Positions 47,417 through 59,714 are shown, counted from the stretch's first letter. The stretch is DNA of 64,000 nucleotides from Aporrectodea caliginosa (GCA_020284085.1 JACEVL010000030.1:588501-652500); one strand, 5' to 3'. Program-made: numbers and translations. Notes: generated from the sequence alone by a model not told the origin.

Positions 47417-48335
47417 TAACAGAGTTTGTGTATTTGGGAGGTCTGATAACGGAGGACGGCCGATGCACAAAGGACATCAAACGTAGAATTGGTTTGGCGT
47501 GTGCCATGTTCGGCAAACTGAACAAGATATGGAAAGGAAACAGCATATCGACAAGAACAAAGATGAAACTGTATGGAGCTTTTGTCATCCCAGTGCTGCT
47601 GTATGGATCCGAGTGCTGGTGCGTGCGCAGAGAGGATGAGAGGAGATTGCTGGTGGCGGAAATGAGCTGGCTGCGAAGAATACTGGGCAGAAGTAGGAGA
47701 GACAAGATCCGAAATGAGGTTACCCGAGAGGAGCTGGGACAGAGGGAGACAGTGGTGGGATCATTCATTCATTCGGGAATTTATATAGCGCCCCTTCAAG
47801 GAAACTACTCAGAGGCGCTCCCGACTCCAACGCCCAAAAAGAACAGTTTTTAGTTTAGTAAGGAAAGTTTCAGGCAGACTCCCAGGGTGTAGACGCAGCT
47901 CTAGAGGAGGACCATTCCGAATGGATCCGAGTGCATGCTGGTGCATGCGCAGAGAGGATGAGAGGAGATTGCTGGTGGCGGAAATGAGCTGGCTGCGAAG
48001 AATACTGGGCAGAAGTAGGAGAGACAAGATCCGAAATGAGGTTACCCGAGAGGAGCTGGGACAGAGGGAGACAGTGGTGGATAAGATCAGGAAAAGAAGG
48101 CTCACATGGTTCGGGCACGTGACGAGAATGAACGACAAAAGGCTTCCAGCCGCGGCTCTGTATGGACATGTGGAGGGAACACGAAGCCGAGGAAGACAAA
48201 GAAAGACCTGGATGGACAATATAATGGAGGATTTGAGGGCACAAAACATGGACATGAGGGAAGCCATGGATAAAATCAGAGACAGAACGATTTGGAGATG
48301 TCATGTTAAGGACTCATCGTTGGCGCACGCCTGAC
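47417..48335 (+). pseudogene. RTE-like LINE C-terminus with internal duplication
   Basis: The plus frame reads VTEFVYLGGLITEDGRCTKD, RIGLACAMFGKLNKIWKG, LYGAFVIPVLLYGSECW, EMSWLRRILGRSRRDKIRNE and, after the interruption, KRRLTWFGHVTRMND and GRQRKTWMDNI. This is the RTE-clade region after the reverse-transcriptase palm. A segment of about 155 bp (47604-47758) is repeated at 47921-48080, and a foreign 162-bp LINE end lies between the two copies. Confidence 0.82.
47759..47920 (-). pseudogene. CR1-like LINE 3' end carrying the shared tail
   Basis: The complement encodes RNGPPLELRLHPGSLPETFL then TKLKTVLFGRW and a stop, the usual end of a CR1/L2-type protein. It is followed within the same fragment by gagcgcctctgagtagtttc and ggggcgctatataaattc, with a gaatgaatgaatga end. 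It shows which LINE type owns the shared tail. Confidence 0.75.
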
Positions 48336-48763
48336 GGAGGAGAGAGAAGAAGAAGAGAAGAAGAATCCACGTTGGGTTTTGTCCACATTTCGATAACAAT
48401 GCAGCTATAACAGAAAACAATGAGAAATTTAGGATATCCTTTCCTACAGACGTCAACGGCCTTTGTTACCACAGTGGTCGTTAAACAGTAAACAAAACCA
48501 AAAATAAATAAAATTCTGTCTACGTTACCAACGTTTGATGGCATAAGATATCGCTAAACAGTCGTTATATAAACAATTAATTCATTTCAGCATCAAATGC
48601 CATAAGATTCTAGATGTCGCTACATTACTTAAATCGAAACAGTCCATTCTCGGATCTATGTTAAATACAGAGGTTGAGACATCAACGAACCTGTCAGTCA
48701 CATTATTACAGCTTTTAACTTAAAAGGAATTTGTAGTTTTCATGAAACACGATTTAAAGGTGT

Positions 48764-49105
48764 CTATTCTCCTGGACTGAGAAGATAACAAATGAACATA
48801 TACTGGAAGAGATAGGACACCTAAGAGGACAAATGACACTGAGGCAAAGAGCGGCGAGACAGAAAATGATGTACTTTGGCCATGTGATGCGTGCGGACGG
48901 CATGGAAAAGGAGATGATGCTGGCGTGTGGGGAGGGAAGACGAGGAAGAGGACGACCAAGAAAGAGATGGATGGAGGAGATACACGAGACAATGAGGATG
49001 AATCTTCCGGAACTGAGAGAGGCGACGAGAGATCGGAACACATGGAGAAGGCTGACTATGGCAGTCGCTAGGATTCAGCGAATCGACAGCACAAGGTGAC
49101 AAGGT
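48764..49105 (+). pseudogene. RTE-like LINE 3' end
   Basis: The frame holds TLRQRAARQKMMYFGHVMRA, GMEKEMMLACGEGRRGRGRP and KRWMEEIHETM, then ATRDRNTWRRLTMAVARIQR. The end cgacagcacaaggtgacaag matches the end of the fragment at 51623-52376. Confidence 0.8.
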
Positions 49106-49644
49106 GATGATTAGTCCTCGTTTCGTCATTTATCTGTCCTCGGTCCGCCTCTGATCCTTCGTCAATCCGTCCTCGATTTTGTCCTCGATCAAAGCCTTGA
49201 CCGTGTGAAATGAACTTCTCGAACCTCTGAACCAAGAGCCAGCTGTCAAACCCACATTTAACTTGGTTTATTTGGTTCTACACGGGTGCGAGTGCCGCTT
49301 TGGTGACTATTTCAGATTCAGACGCTGTACAGATCTTGAGAGTTCGGATAGCGTGTACACTGTACAGTGTAACGCCACGAAGGTATCTAAAACACATGAT
49401 ATTCCACGTAGTAATGAGTTGTTAGCGACACCTTGCGGCTGCCAGATCTTTTAGTACAATTCTTCATGGACCGATTATGTACGACACCTTTAAATTGATT
49501 TCTACCTAGCTATATATATGTAATTTTCGCTCAATTTCTACGTTCTTCTTCCTCTCGGTACTCTCCCGTTAATTATCGAATACGCTGCAACGCTTACGAA
49601 AACATTTCAATGAACGTAAACAGTCGACGGTTAGTCTGGTTAGT

Positions 49645-49735
49645 TGCTGCTTAACGACGCTGTCTCATGAAACATGATCAACGTCGCCCTCCTCCTTTAC
49701 CCAGGCATGGTACTGGCACTGCCAGAGAATGAGCT
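49645..49735 (+). repeat. R110 dispersed repeat
   Basis: It reads gcttaacgacgctgtctcat, acgtcgccctcctcctttac and actggcactgccagagaatg in order, a close copy of the unit. Confidence 0.7.
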
Positions 49736-49739
49736 GTTG

Positions 49740-51080
49740 AAGAGATTGCTATCCAAAGAATATCGTTGACGATTGCACAGCCTCATTGTACTACTCCACC
49801 TGCATCAAATGATGGAGATCCTCATGAGTTCCTCAATCCCATCCACAAACACCCGACGAAGGGAAAAATAGATATAACGGGAACTAAAAATTACACAGGT
49901 CTTATCAAAGTAAGAGAGTATATATACAACGACGACATAGCTGCTCCACACATATATATCTCTCATCGCCTGTTATACAAAACCTCACTGGCGCTCCACC
50001 TACCTGTGAAAGCAGAAATACCTTTCGTCAAGCTAGGCTTGACATCAATTTAAAGATTTCGTTTAAAAACGAATTCATCGAGAAAATAATTTATGTTATT
50101 GTCATAAGCTGTCGTTATACTCTGGATCATCCAAAATTAGGTTTACGATGGATGTTTGAATAATAGTGTTGGAAACACACACCTTTAATAGACGTTCTTC
50201 TACCTCTATATAGATTTCGGTTTCGTAAAACTGGTCATTCACACAATCATTTAAAACACAAAAACTAATCCAATTGATTTCTAATGAATGCATTAGCAAT
50301 CCATTTCTTATAAATTTCTTGTTTATTTCCAATAGATTTTAAGCAAAATCTAACAATTCATCATTTCTGTTCCCTGACCCCACACCTGACCCTGCCATCT
50401 CTGTCTGTCTGTCTATCTGCCTCTCATTCAATTTTATGGTTGTATATATAAATTTTTGTTTATTTGTTTGAACGTATTAATCTTGCTATGTACAGTGCTG
50501 TGCGTTTGCTAGTGCTTCTCAATAAAGGAAATACTTACTTACTTACTTACTTACTGTCGCTCTGCTCTCTTCACAGATTTTACAGAATGATTCGCTGCAG
50601 GCGGAAGTGATACCTTAACACTGCTTTAAGTGGCACACATACATGTAAGTCACCCGCTGATTCTTCCTTATGATAAAATAAAATCATTCTTTTATGGCAT
50701 TTGCTTGAAAATCTGTTTGATCACTTTGAATCAGAGTTTCCACATCATAAGTTTGTATTAATTTTGAATATATTTTAAACTCTTCAAACATCTGACACTG
50801 CCAGCATCATTGATTAACTGTGTGACCGATCACATTAGGCAAACCAGTACGTCTTCGATTTGCAAATGAGATATTTATATAAGTTCAAAGACACGATTAA
50901 AAGGTGTTTAAATAGAGCATAACGATTTCACTTGTATATTTGTATTTAGCAACATCCTGTACCTGTTGGCGTTATCTATACATTAAAGAAAAGTAATTTG
51001 TCATGTTGTATGACGACCAATTCATTTTATTAGTAATAAGAAATTGGTTTCTGTTTAGCAATGTGTATCAAGCATCATTT
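49740..51080. other. Repeat-rich intergenic sequence
   Basis: No gene seen. 50390-50560 resembles a retroelement 3' end (tacagtgctgtgcgtttgct, caataaagga, then actt repeats). A degraded R180 start (aaaaggtgtttaaa) lies near 50898. Confidence 0.45.
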
Positions 51081-51326
51081 GGGGTCCGGTGGCGCGTTGG
51101 ATAACATCTGGCGAAGAGTGCGAGAGGTACCGAGTTCGAGCCCCGTTAGGGCGGATTTGCTTTGTAGGCTGCTATTAGCGCCGTGTATTACAGGCTGTCT
51201 GTTCTGTTAGTAGTTAACTAGTTAAGATTGTTTCAATTGCATAACATGTAAATGTACAGCGCAGTGCGTTTGTCAGGCGCTAAATTAAAGAAAAGATATT
51301 ATTATTATTATTATTATTATTATTAT
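51081..51326 (+). mobile_element. SINE family 3, full-length plus copy
   Basis: Head ggggtccggtggcgcgttgg, B-box-like accgagttcgagcccc, middle caggctgtctgttctgttag, and an end with tacagcgcagtgcgtttgtc, then ATT repeats. Confidence 0.85.
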
Positions 51327-51570
51327 GACACCATAAGGAAAGGGCGGTGTTGGAGTTTCTATTGGTGATTGAGCAACATGGTAAATTAAGAGAATAAATT
51401 CTACCCTGACTCATCTGATCCTACGTCTTCCAATCTTCTAAGTGTCTGTCTGTCTATCCAGTGCACTGTTTAAAAAAGGAGAAATGAAATGAAAATAATC
51501 ATACAAATATTTGCAAATCAAATAAAAATAGCGATACTAAGATTGTAAAGCTTTCTTTGGATACCTTTAA

Positions 51571-52796
51571 AACGTGTTATTCCTTTTCTATAAAAGAGTC
51601 TTTTTCGTTTCACTTTACCAGCTGTTAAAACCGATTTGGTAGAACTGATAAGAAGCTCAAGAGTGAAAGTGAGAAAGCAGGACTCTGCTTCAATATAAAG
51701 AAGACAAAGATCATGACAACAGAGGAGGAGCACAGTTTTGAAGTAGACGGAGAGGAAATAGAAACGGTAACTAGCTTCACATTTTTGGGATCAGTAATAG
51801 AAAAAGAGGGAAAGTGTGATATGGAAATAAATCGTAGAGTAGCGATAGGAAAAACTGCAATGTATGGTCTGGAAAAAATATGGAAGGATAAACATGTGAG
51901 TATAGACACGAAAAAAAGATTGGTGAAGGCTCTGATCATACCAACAGTAACATACGGCAGCGAGACATGGACAATGACCAAGAAAATGAGAAAAAAGATT
52001 AACGCATGCGAAATGTGGATATGGAGGAAGATGCAGAGAATATCATGGAAAGAGAAAAGGACCAACGATTGGGTGCGCATGAGTATCGGAATTGAGAATG
52101 AAGAGACACTACAACAAACAGTGCTAAGAGCAAAGTTGAGGTTCTTTGGTCATGTCATGCGATCAGATGGATTGGAAAAGGAAATGATGTTAGCATATGG
52201 AGAGGGAAGGAGAAAACAAGGACGACCAAGGAAAAGTGGATGGACGAGATACATGAAACAACTGGAATGAATTTGGCAGAACTGAGAGATGCGACGGCGG
52301 ACAGAAGGAAATGGAGAGGCTTGATCATGATGGTCGCTAGAGTTCGAAGAACTGACAGCACAAGGTAACAAGGTAAAGGCTTGAACAGAATTCACCAAAA
52401 TATATCATAATCGGGAGAAAACTAACTGGAACCTAAAACCATGCAGATATGACCAAAGAAGAATATAATAGTCGTGCATTAGCTCATCTGACGATTCAAA
52501 CTGTCGAACTCATCTTAAAGAAAAACTTGTTCCGCGTTAGATGACGATAGTACTAATAGTTTCTATATAACGACGCTATACCATTACAAAGAGGTTAGCA
52601 TCGCCTTTCTCTTCATCCAGTCCTGGGACTGGCAATACCAGAGTACAAGCAGTGGCGGAGTACGAAGGTAACGATGGTTTAGTTTCCAGGGTTTAACTAC
52701 ATCTTATGGCTTGACGTCGCCCTCCTTCATTTTTCATCCCGGGAACTGGCACTATCTGGCACTTGTCATGACGGAATTAATGTAACTATTATAAGG
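51571..52796. repeat. Duplicated segment, copy B (with LINE insertion)
   Basis: The outer parts (51571-51622 and 52377-52796) align in order with 43436-43916. The LINE fragment 51623-52376 interrupts the copy at the position that is continuous in copy A. Confidence 0.85.
51623..52376 (+). pseudogene. RTE-like LINE fragment inserted in the duplicated segment
   Basis: The frame reads ITPFLGS-type sequence as TSFTFLGSVIEKEGKCDMEI, RRVAIGKTAMYGLEKIWKD, LIIPTVTYGSETWTM, EMWIWRKMQRISWKEK and KLRFFGHVMRSDGLEKEMM. A frameshift near 52235 precedes the last block. It ends gacagcacaaggtaacaagg. The 5' part of the LINE is absent. Confidence 0.84.
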
Positions 52797-54760
52797 AATT
52801 CGATGGATGCAGAGTTTAACGACAATGGCAACATAGGCCGCTGACGTCGATAGCAATAATTTTGAGCAGTTCTCACCGTTTCAATGGCCTAATAATTATC
52901 GACTGTTCGTCGAAACCTGCTTATATAGAAGAAGAAGGTTTCGTTTTAAAGGTGTCGTATACAGCTTTATGCGTCCTATTTGTTTCTGCAACGATATCTT
53001 GTGCTTGCCTGGTCTCATCTTAAACGAAAACTAATTTAAAACATTGATGTCGTTAAACAATGAATATTAGAGGCATTGTAAAAAAATTCAGACACCTTTA
53101 AATGGTGGCCTTGGAACGCTATGAAATTCTCGTTTTCTTTGCATTGTATTTCTAAATAATGTCTTCTTAAGACGACGTTAAACTTGCACACCTCTTTAAA
53201 GCGCTGAATTTGCTTTATAAGGAATAGTGGCAATTTGCCGTTCAATATAATTACTTAACGGCTTACGTCAGTGTAGTTTTTCCTCAGTAAGCGAAAGTGT
53301 TCTTGTAGGCCGAAAGATGTCTCACAATGTAAAATATGCAGACAGATTTTCAAATGCTTTATAGTTTCGAGAATCGCCAAATTGAAGCTTGGAAGCGATT
53401 AAATAAAACTAATTGTCACCGTCTAGCTATGATTCGTAATATTTTCGTAATATTATACTTGGCTGAACTTCAAATAAGTTTTGCAAACACTATATAATCA
53501 AACAGTCAATCAAAAAATCTGAGAGGCATGATTGTGCATAATTATAGTTCTATATTTTGGTTGAGCTGAGATCTGTGTCTTTCCATAACAGAAGCCTTTA
53601 AAATTAAGGTAGACGGCACGGCTCTGACTGCAACAAGATGTTGCTTAAAAAGAAATGTAGCGTTTGAACGTAAATGATGTATTATCCTACAACTAGATGG
53701 TTCGTCCTAACGTGGGTGCTGAAGAATTTGACAAAATTCACCGCGGGCCGCGTGTTGGCAAAGTCTATCGCGGAAATTTGAATCTGCGCGACGGTTTAAA
53801 AACAAAGCATCGCAACCTACTGAATTGCAAAGAGTCAACATACGTGTTCTTAGCGCGTATAGTGCTATAAGCACTGCCACCTACTGAAATGAAATGAATC
53901 TGTAGCGTCAGAAAAAATATGGCTTCAGGACTTGATGGCATTTCTCTTCTAATAATAATAATTATTATAATACTTGATGAATTTAGCTAAATTAAATGTT
54001 GTCTACTTAGCGTTCTTCACTGATATTTTTTAGACTTTGATTACGAGATGGTTTTAGTGCGCAATCATCGGATGTCTTGAGCATTGTACGCCGGCTGAGT
54101 CGAAGTTGATAATTACAAAAAGGAAAAAATTATATCTTATGGCTGATGATTGAATGGCTGGAGATCATATTAATTATGGCAACGAAAGCCGTTGACGTCG
54201 TTAGTGAAATTGTTATGAATATTAATATCGCCGTTCTTGCAGCATAAGAGAATAATGTAATGTAATGTAATTAGCAACTTCTATTGCGCCGGTGTCTAAT
54301 GCACAAGGCATCAACCGATGGCACACCAAAACCAAACCGCAGTCAGGTAAACATCGAGAAGATCAGCCCGTAAGATACAGAGAGGCAGACTAATGTGGAT
54401 AAGCTGTCAAGCAATCGGCAACGTGTCTCATGTCTATTATATTACCAGTTGATGATACTTCAAAGGTGTCTAAAGAGAGCGCACTAACCAATAGGCAGTA
54501 GTAGTAGTAGTAGTCACTGTTCTCGTGGCCTTGCGGACATCCATGGGAGCGCCTCTAACGGTTCACCCTACTATAGGCGCTTTACAAATGTTTTGATGCT
54601 ATACAGTACATTACAATCTGGGATCGTGCCTCTTTGCCCTAACCTAAACGCTATTCATTGGCTGCCAATTTGCCAGCGTTTTGAATTTGTACTTTCTGAG
54701 TCTAATGGTTCCAGTTGGAAAATTTTTCTGGCTACTTACTAGAGTTCTGTTGACCCATCT
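52797..54760. other. Repeat-derived intergenic sequence, no gene seen
   Basis: Fragments of R180-like starts (near 52943 and, reversed, 53092) and motifs such as gccgttgacgtcg (54180-54205) recur. A short AGT run lies at 54498-54514. No coding or RNA gene is supported. Confidence 0.4.
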
Positions 54761-54765
54761 CAAAT

Positions 54766-54985
54766 GTGGCTGGCCGTGGAAATCTTCGTTCTGCGTCTCG
54801 ACGTGAACTTGTTCTTCCCTTTGCACCGATTACGTGCAATAACCTTCCTTCAGATCTGCCTGTTCTTCCAACCAGTTATTCGTTTTTAAACCTTTTACCA
54901 CCGTCTGAAAACTTCTCAATCGCCGGAGTTGGGATTGGAGAGCCTCCTCTGAGTAGGTTTTCAGGAGCTGCGCTATAATATTATA
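54766..54985 (+). pseudogene. LINE C-terminal relic with shared 3' tail
   Basis: The frame reads NLRSASRRELVLPFAPITCN, LPSDLPVL and FLNLLPPSENFS, a weak CR1-type ending. The tail tcctctgagtaggttttcag...gcgctataa follows directly. Confidence 0.5.
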
Positions 54986-55089
54986 AGATCTATGAAAATA
55001 AGTGAAGCAATAACTCTACATAATGCAATATTTCCATAAGACCAGCTTTTCAAACAATTTGCAAGCCTTTTTATGTTAAATAAAAGTTA

Positions 55090-56740
55090 TATAAGGTAAA
55101 CCGGCTTCGAGGTGACGGTCGACGTGGGATTCAATCGCCGACGGGTGGTGTCACTGCCTCCAATCTGAACCAATACTTTGCCGGAATATCTAAGGACGAA
55201 GACTATCTTCCTCCCCTAGCCAAGAAAACGGTCGTTGATAGCACCAAACTGGTCATAGACGAATTCACCACTTATAGGCTACTGGCAAATCTGGGACGTA
55301 CGTCTGCGGGGCCTGATGGTTTGCCTTCATGGTTCCTCGGGCACGCAGCCCCGATGATAGCAGAACCGGTGACGCATCTCTACAACATGTCGGTCCTCTT
55401 CTCTTATGTCCCACCTCAGTGGAAAACCAGTACTATCACACCAGTACCAAAAGTAAACCACCCGACAGAGGCCGCTGATTATCGCCCCATATCGGTTACA
55501 CCTATCTTATGCCGAATACTTGAAAAATTTATCGTGCATCGGTTTTTTCACCATATTCTGCTTGAGCCCCAGCTAAATCAAGACTTCACAGACCAGTTCG
55601 CCTTCCGACCAACAGGATCCACTACAGCAGCACTAACAGCACTAACAACCAATCTTTTGGAGCTACTAGAATCAAATCAGTATGTTCATCTCATTGCCTT
55701 GGACTTTAGTAAAGCCTTTGATACGGTGCGGCATTCGTACCTGGCTGAGCAACTGGCGGAGATGCAAATTCCTGATTGCATCTACAATTGGATCGTGGCC
55801 TTTCTGGAGGATCGGGGCCATGGAACTAAATTCAACGGCTTCACATCTCTCCTCATGAAAATCAACTCTAGTTTTGTACAGGGTTCAGGTTCTGGCCCAA
55901 ATAATTTTATCATCACAATATCTAAGCTCAAGACGATTCACATTGGAAATATAATACTAAAGTATGCTGATGATAGCTACTTACTGATACCTTCTTCTAA
56001 TAGTGCCACTGTTTCAGCTGAACTAGAACATGTGACAAATTGGGCAAAAGCATGCAACCTAAAACTAAACCATAAAAAGACGCAAGAGATGATTGTAAGA
56101 GGGGTTGGGAGGAGAGGGCGGGTGTCAGCCCCTGCGGCCACCCCGGGAGTGACCAGAGTACATAGCATGAAGGTACTGGGGGTTATGCTTACTGAAACTT
56201 TAAGTTTTGAGATGCACATTGCCCAAATATGCTGCAGGGCTAGGCAATCCATGTATGCCCTGCGCATACTAACTGCCCATGGTCTATCTGGCCCTGGGCT
56301 TTACGATGTGGTGAGGGCGACAACGGTGGCACGCCTGTTGTATGCTGCTCCGGCATGGTGGGGCTTTGCCAGCCAAAGGGAGAAGGGAATGCTCCAGTCT
56401 GTAATGAACAGATTGATCCGTCAGCGATACCTCCCAAGTGATAGCCCAACCTTTGAACAACTATGCCTTAAAGCCGACACCTGCTTGTTTTCGGCGGTCC
56501 TGGCAAACCCGGGCCATGTTCTCCATAGGTTTCTTCCTCCAAAAAGCTGTTGGCCTATTCCCTTCGACCCCGGTCACATGACCGTGTTTTACCTTTAGCT
56601 AATCATACTATGAAAAAACTTTTATAGTTAGAATGCTTTATTCATATTGACTATTGATTGTTTATTGTTTATTATATATGATGTATGTACACCAGAATGC
56701 GGATTGCAACTGGTTCAATAAAGAATACACTTACTTATAT
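55090..56740 (+). pseudogene. Non-LTR retrotransposon reverse transcriptase, 5' truncated
   Basis: The frame is open from about 55093, and its first Met codon comes well inside the domain. Blocks in order are SAGPDGLPSWFL, WKTSTITPVPKV, ADYRPISVTPILCRILEKF, ALDFSKAFDTVRHSYLAEQL, FVQGSGSGPNNFII (motif B, altered), KYADDSYLLIP (catalytic YADD at about 55963), LNHKKTQEMIV, KVLGVMLTETLSF and NPGHVLHRFLPP. This is the Jockey/CR1 group of LINEs; I cannot choose the clade. The catalytic Asp residues are intact and the frame runs about 500 codons to the TAG at 56596-56598. The upstream endonuclease is missing. A 3' UTR with caataaaga and actt repeats ends near 56735. Confidence 0.88.
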
Positions 56741-56966
56741 AAGGTTTCAATAGAGAGTTCATATGGTAACCATAGCATTTTTTACACACCTTCTGTTACG
56801 TTTAAGATGAACAGATATAACTCTCAAAACCAAACGTTACATCGATTTCCTCTATAGTGACTGCGTCGACCATGTTATTTAAAAAAATTCCTGATCCGGT
56901 GTGATCCTTCACCTCCGCTGCCTGCTTGAAAGTTTGTAACGCCGTTTAAGGTCCCATGTCATTTTT

Positions 56967-57785
56967 CAGGAATTTATATAGCGCCCCTTCAAGAAGCCTA
57001 CTCCTACGTGTGAATTGGTGCCACGCCAGTTGAAGTTCACGTATAGAAGGATCGTGCTAGCCCTAGATATAAATCTCCAACGGGATGTGAACCGCGAATA
57101 GTAAGCACATTGCACAGTGGTGAATGGGACTTACGTTCTAACCAATGTAGCTAACTGGGTCAACACTCTGTTCGCTCCTGGATGCAACCCCCCATTATCA
57201 TATAGCGGAAATCCCACACCCAGTTAATCGTTAAATAAATTTGTACGAGAGCTTAAATACTTAACTGAGTTTGTCGGATGTTCCAGTCTACTTTTTCTGG
57301 CGATCAATCGAGATCAAAGTTCGACCGTACGTTACAGCAGAAAATAGCGTACGCGTACGGTACGTAATTTACTAAAAATAATAGCGTACGCGTACGGTAC
57401 GTTCGTATTCCGTACGTATGAGCAGCCTATAATATTAGTTGCTTCTCGTGACGTCACATTTTGTCTCCTCATTTTCTCGTCGTTTTTTTCAGTCGTTATT
57501 ACAATACAATCTTTACAGTTCTTATTTGTAGTTCCGTTTCAGCGAAGAGGTAAATTATTATTTTGTTTTTATTTTGTATAATTTGATTATTTTATCTACA
57601 GAAATAAAACAGGCTGACGTTACATCCTTGTTAATTCTATAATAAAAAAATACTGTTAGTGTACGCATATTTATTAATTTAGGAAAAAAAACGTACGCGT
57701 ACGGTACGCATTCAGCAGAAAAAATAGCGTACGTTCCGTATATACGGTCGAACTTTGATCGAGATCACCAATGCAATTATACAAC
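56967..57785 (-). mobile_element. tRNA-like SINE (family 4) interrupted by a MITE
   Basis: The complement has tagctacattggttagaacg (A-box-like) and cggttcacatccc (B-box-like), and it ends in the shared tail (plus strand: atttatatagcgccccttca at 56973). Its flank ggcgatcaatcgagat is split by the MITE 57315-57757. Confidence 0.65.
57315..57757. mobile_element. hAT-like MITE with CGTACGCGTACGGTACG modules
   Basis: The tips caaagttcgaccgta and tacggtcgaactttg are inverted, and the 8-mer atcgagat flanks both sides exactly (57307-57314 and 57758-57765). Three copies of a gcgtacgcgtacggtacg module lie inside the ends. The empty site is preserved at 45113-45128. Confidence 0.85.
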
Positions 57786-57840
57786 AGCAGTGATATCCAC
57801 AACCGATGGATTTGATTATACTTACAAATTACTTATTACT

Positions 57841-57965
57841 CAAAGGTTTAACGTCGCCTTATGACATCAAAGGCCGTTGCTTTCTTTTAGCGATAATTTT
57901 ATAGAATGAAAAGAAGATAAAACATAAAAGCCATTTAGCGGTGTCAAAATAAATCCTTAAGTTAA
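57841..57965 (+). repeat. Degraded R180-like unit
   Basis: It has ggtttaacgtcgccttatga and catcaaaggccgttgc, then ttagcgataattttatag and aaaagaagataaaacataaa. The second half matches the R180 end. Confidence 0.45.
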
Positions 57966-58279
57966 ACGACATAAAGTAATGCATCGGTTAGGCCTACTTT
58001 CTGTGATACACACACTGTGATTAAATGATTATAGCCAAATTTAATTATAATAATATCATGACGTTAGATTCTTATTCTACTTGTACTCTTTTAAGTGATT
58101 ATTTATTATTGTCAGTTTAACGTCATCTAGTGACAACATTCACTATTTAACATTATACTTTTATGAATAAAAATTTGATAAAAACAGCACAAACACTAAA
58201 TGATATAGTAATTCACAAAGTCGGCCTTTACATATACTTACAAATTGAACGACCAATTCGGTACATATAACGTATGACA

Positions 58280-58445
58280 TAACCGTTTTAAAGGTGTCTA
58301 AGCCGAGCCTAAATTTATTCGTTGCAGTAAATGGTAATGACATCTGGCGGCTGCCAAGGTCGACCGTAGCTTTCTTTTAGCGATATTAGAGTGTGAAGAA
58401 GATAAAACATACATATCTTGCGGTAGAAAAGCGATTTAACAGAAT
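58280..58445 (+). repeat. R180 dispersed repeat
   Basis: It reads ttttaaaggtgtctaagccg, attcgttgcagtaaatggta, atgacatctggcggctgcc, atattagagtgtgaagaag and gaaaagcgatttaac in order. Confidence 0.75.
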
Positions 58446-58547
58446 TTGATTATAATATGACAGTGTCATAGCCATAGTAATTATAGTACTCACATGCTTC
58501 CGATCTTACGATTTCATGACAAATGCGGTATATATTGTGCATGAAGT

Positions 58548-58721
58548 AGCCCATTTAAAGGTGTATAAACTGAGCTTATGATAATTCGCTACAGTAAATA
58601 AATAACGGCATCTGTCGGGTCTTAGGTCTTTGAAGTCTACCTTAGCTTACGAATAACGATATCAGAGTGTGTAAAAAGATAAAACGGGCAAACATCTAGC
58701 GACAGAAAAGCGATTTAAACA
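58548..58721 (+). repeat. R180 dispersed repeat
   Basis: It reads atttaaaggtgtataaactg, attcgctacagtaaata, acggcatctg, atatcagagtgtgtaaaaag and gaaaagcgatttaaac. It follows the previous unit by about 100 bp in the same orientation. Confidence 0.75.
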
Positions 58722-58974
58722 GCCTTAGATAATTTTGTCTGTCATGGTTATATTTTCATTTTACGTTTAAAAGCATTATTTAGTATTTAACGACATCTGG
58801 GGGCTGACAGAACCTAAGACTTCGGCCTAATCTTAAGAAGAGTTAAGTCACTTGAAATGATTCGTTGCCGTTGGAAGAAAGTTCAATTATTCAGGAATAG
58901 TCAGTGATGACTAGACTAATTATTGAACGATTGTTATTTACATAAATTTATTGACGTTCAAATGGTATTTTAGC

Positions 58975-59060
58975 TGTTGTTTAACGACGCTGTGTCATAA
59001 CAGATATGATTAGCGGTCGCCCTGCTCCTTTCCGCATGCTTGGGACTGGCGCTACCTGAA
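58975..59060 (+). repeat. R110 dispersed repeat
   Basis: It reads gttgtttaacgacgctgtgt, ttagcggtcgccctgctcct and cttgggactggcgctacctg, a moderately diverged copy. Confidence 0.65.
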
Positions 59061-59559
59061 TTCTGGTCCATTGGTCGCACCAAGGACGTGTGATTTTCTG
59101 ACGTGGCTTCTCGTCTCCTTTGCGTAGAAGCAACGAGTGAGTTCGACGATTCCTGAACACTCGAGCATCTTTTTCAGCTGCTTAGCTGAGGGTTTTGGAA
59201 GAAGGGCTGGAGGCTAAACCTCCGAACAAATATGCGAACTAAAACAATTATTATTGTTCCTTGAAGGGGCGCTATTACAAAGTCCTATTTAATTCCTAAT
59301 TAGGTATCAAATACATTAATGAATAATAAAGAGGGGTCAGGCTTAGTATAAGCAATTAGCTTTTCTTGGCTCCTGTTGCACTGTACTTGCTGTTTAATGA
59401 TTGTAACCTAAAACCTGTTCTATGCAATAAACAAATTTAATTCAATAAAACTGTCGGTTTTTGGACACCTTTAAATTATGTGTTCTGACGCTATAAAGAT
59501 CTCAGTTGTATTTAAATTATGTAATAAAGAGCTGTAATATGCCAAAGACTAATCTTTGT

Positions 59560-59640
59560 CGGCGGCAACGGCCTATGTTGATAAAGGAGGAGGGCGACGC
59601 TAAGGGTCATTGTTAACAGCTAGTCGTTAAACAGTCCAAA
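59560..59640 (-). repeat. R110 dispersed repeat, partial
   Basis: The plus strand has ataaaggaggagggcgacgc, then taagggtcattgtt and gtcgttaaacag, the reversed start of the unit. Confidence 0.6.
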
Positions 59641-59714
59641 CAAATTATACAATTCAACTGAAATCTTTATAGTGTCAGAACACACAATTTAAAGTTGTAT
59701 TTAAATTATATAAT

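Noticed and set aside
51623..52376. Functional gene with the 185-codon frame
   Set aside because: It is the C-terminal part of an RTE-like LINE with a frameshift, inserted in a repeat.
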